64,000 bases of DNA from Nocardia bovistercoris. GTDB taxonomy: Bacteria > Actinomycetota > Actinomycetes > Mycobacteriales > Mycobacteriaceae. Below the pieces are notes generated by a model. The model saw only the letters and a list, made by a program, of their open reading frames with translations. It was not told where the DNA came from and made no database searches. This document shows positions 63,236 through 64,000 of the stretch, in pieces. The stretch's first letter is position 1, and each line of letters starts with the position of its first letter. A program made the translations under genes and the position numbers. Location of the stretch: NCBI RefSeq assembly GCF_015674855.1, contig NZ_JADMLG010000002.1:310001-374000 (forward strand), written 5' to 3'.

Positions 63236-64000
63236 GTGCCGGATGGCTACGACAAAGACCGTCAAAACGTTGACAACAACACGCGCGGAGAGATATTCGA
63301 GAACGGAACGCGAATGTTCTTTCGCGATACCGAAAACGGATACTTCAAGGACAACCGGATCTTCAAAGCTGGTCCTGACCGCATAAGATTCGATAAAGTG
63401 CGGGAGTCCGGCGGCCTCGTCTTCACGATCGAAGAGAAATCCGGCAGGCTCGGCGGGGAAAAGGACGAGACCCAGCTCAAGGTTGCGCGTATCCTCCTGG
63501 ATAAGGGGGAAATCCATCACCATTCCTTGCGGACTGTCGATGGCGAGACCATCTCGGACAGCACTCGCAAGTTGATCGTTGATCTAGAGCGGGATTTCCC
63601 CGGCGGGTTCACGCACCAGGTGATTTCTCGAGAAGATGCTCGCGAAATATGGGCGCTCGGCAGGCAACTGGAAAAGGGGCAACAACTCGAACTCGACGGT
63701 GTGCGTGAGAAAGCTCGTCAACACAAGATCCAGCAACGAGCGCAGATCAGAGAACAGACCGAAGGCATTGTTCGAGAGGAATACCGGGAGACCGGGGTTC
63801 CCGTCGACCGATCGCGGCCCGCGAACGCGGACAACGGCCGTCAACCGGTCGACATGCGACGGCTCGAGGAGAACCTGCTGGAGGCCGAGTACCTCGAGGG
63901 CAGGCAACAAGCCCTCCGCGACGCCATTGCCGCGCGAACCAGGGAGATCACGGAGGCCCGCGACGCAGGGAGCGTCGTCGAAGTCGAATACCTGCGCGAT
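63236..64000 (+). CDS. partial nuclease-toxin-like protein cut by the window edge
   Basis: From GTG 63236 an open frame of 255 codons runs off the window without a stop. The first 100 residues read DKVRESGGLVFTIEEKSGRL and GGEKDETQLKVARILLDKGE, with the E-x-K core, and FTHQVISREDAREIWALGRQ follows; I associate this pattern with restriction-endonuclease-fold toxin domains of actinobacterial polymorphic toxins. A charged coiled-coil-like region (residues 140-255) comes next. The domain sits at the N-terminus, which is unusual because toxin domains are normally C-terminal. AT-rich composition points to acquired DNA. Confidence 0.55.
   Translation, partial: MPDGYDKDRQNVDNNTRGEIFENGTRMFFRDTENGYFKDNRIFKAGPDRIRFDKVRESGGLVFTIEEKSGRLGGEKDETQLKVARILLDKGEIHHHSLRTVDGETISDSTRKLIVDLERDFPGGFTHQVISREDAREIWALGRQLEKGQQLELDGVREKARQHKIQQRAQIREQTEGIVREEYRETGVPVDRSRPANADNGRQPVDMRRLEENLLEAEYLEGRQQALRDAIAARTREITEARDAGSVVEVEYLRD

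Overview
The window is high-GC actinobacterial DNA, most likely from a Nocardia or a close mycolic-acid-containing relative. The main evidence is gene order. Reading left to right, a rhlE-type helicase, an Rv3212-like protein, a phosphatase, a DAG-kinase-like protein, whiB1, pdtaS, TB7.3, rshA-sigH, an SRAP protein, aroA, rsgA, secA1, a Tgs3-like acyltransferase, a desaturase reductase, hpf, comF, lpqB-mtrB-mtrA, tmk, sahH, a TetR gene, rubB-rubA-alkB, fbiB-fbiA, whiB2 and a phosphomannomutase-TobH-manA cluster follow the Rv3208-Rv3262 region of Mycobacterium tuberculosis as I know it. Mycothiol-type anti-sigma, F420 synthesis and WhiB genes fit the same group. Function names rest on recognised motifs, not on searches.

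Layout. 1-9.6 kb: hydrolase, DEAD-box helicase, phosphatase, acetyltransferase, endonuclease V and a lipid-kinase-like gene. 9.6-15.5 kb: a regulatory block (whiB1 with a CRP-like site, pdtaS, a biotinyl protein, ribosomal protein bL37, sigH-rshA) plus YbaK and SRAP proteins. 15.7-23.8 kb: aldehyde dehydrogenase, aroA, rsgA and secA. 24-31 kb: a lipid block (WS/DGAT-like acyltransferase, ferredoxin-NAD(P)H reductase, two tandem acyl desaturases) that shares a candidate operator, then bluB. 31-35.3 kb: an accessory island (AbiEi-like antitoxin with a truncated AbiEii-like toxin, an unknown gene, and an XRE/XRE/ImmA-IrrE cassette) with AT-rich promoters and strong inverted repeats. 35.3-44.4 kb: hpf, comF, the translationally coupled mtrA-mtrB-lpqB operon, tmk and sahH. 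44.5-49 kb: an iron-box-controlled secreted hydrolase, two alkane monooxygenases, two rubredoxins and a TetR regulator. 49.2-59.2 kb: NUDIX-fbiB-fbiA, whiB2, a zincin-like protein, DUF3499, the mannose pathway and a cation diffusion facilitator. 59.2-64 kb: a second accessory region (DUF6247/RelE-like pair, XRE-DUF397 pair, a three-gene unknown operon, an immunity-like protein and the start of a nuclease-toxin-like gene cut by the window edge).

Recurring features are leaderless promoters (TANNNT 6-7 nt before the start codon at about fifteen genes), four-base GTGA/ATGA overlaps inside operons, and in-frame tandem repeats that lengthen protein tails (helicase, MtrB, AlkB, desaturase). Intergenic duplications include a 280-bp unit that copied the 3' end of lpqB and a 77-bp unit after the DUF3499 gene. 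I see no rRNA, tRNA, CRISPR array, integrase or insertion sequence.
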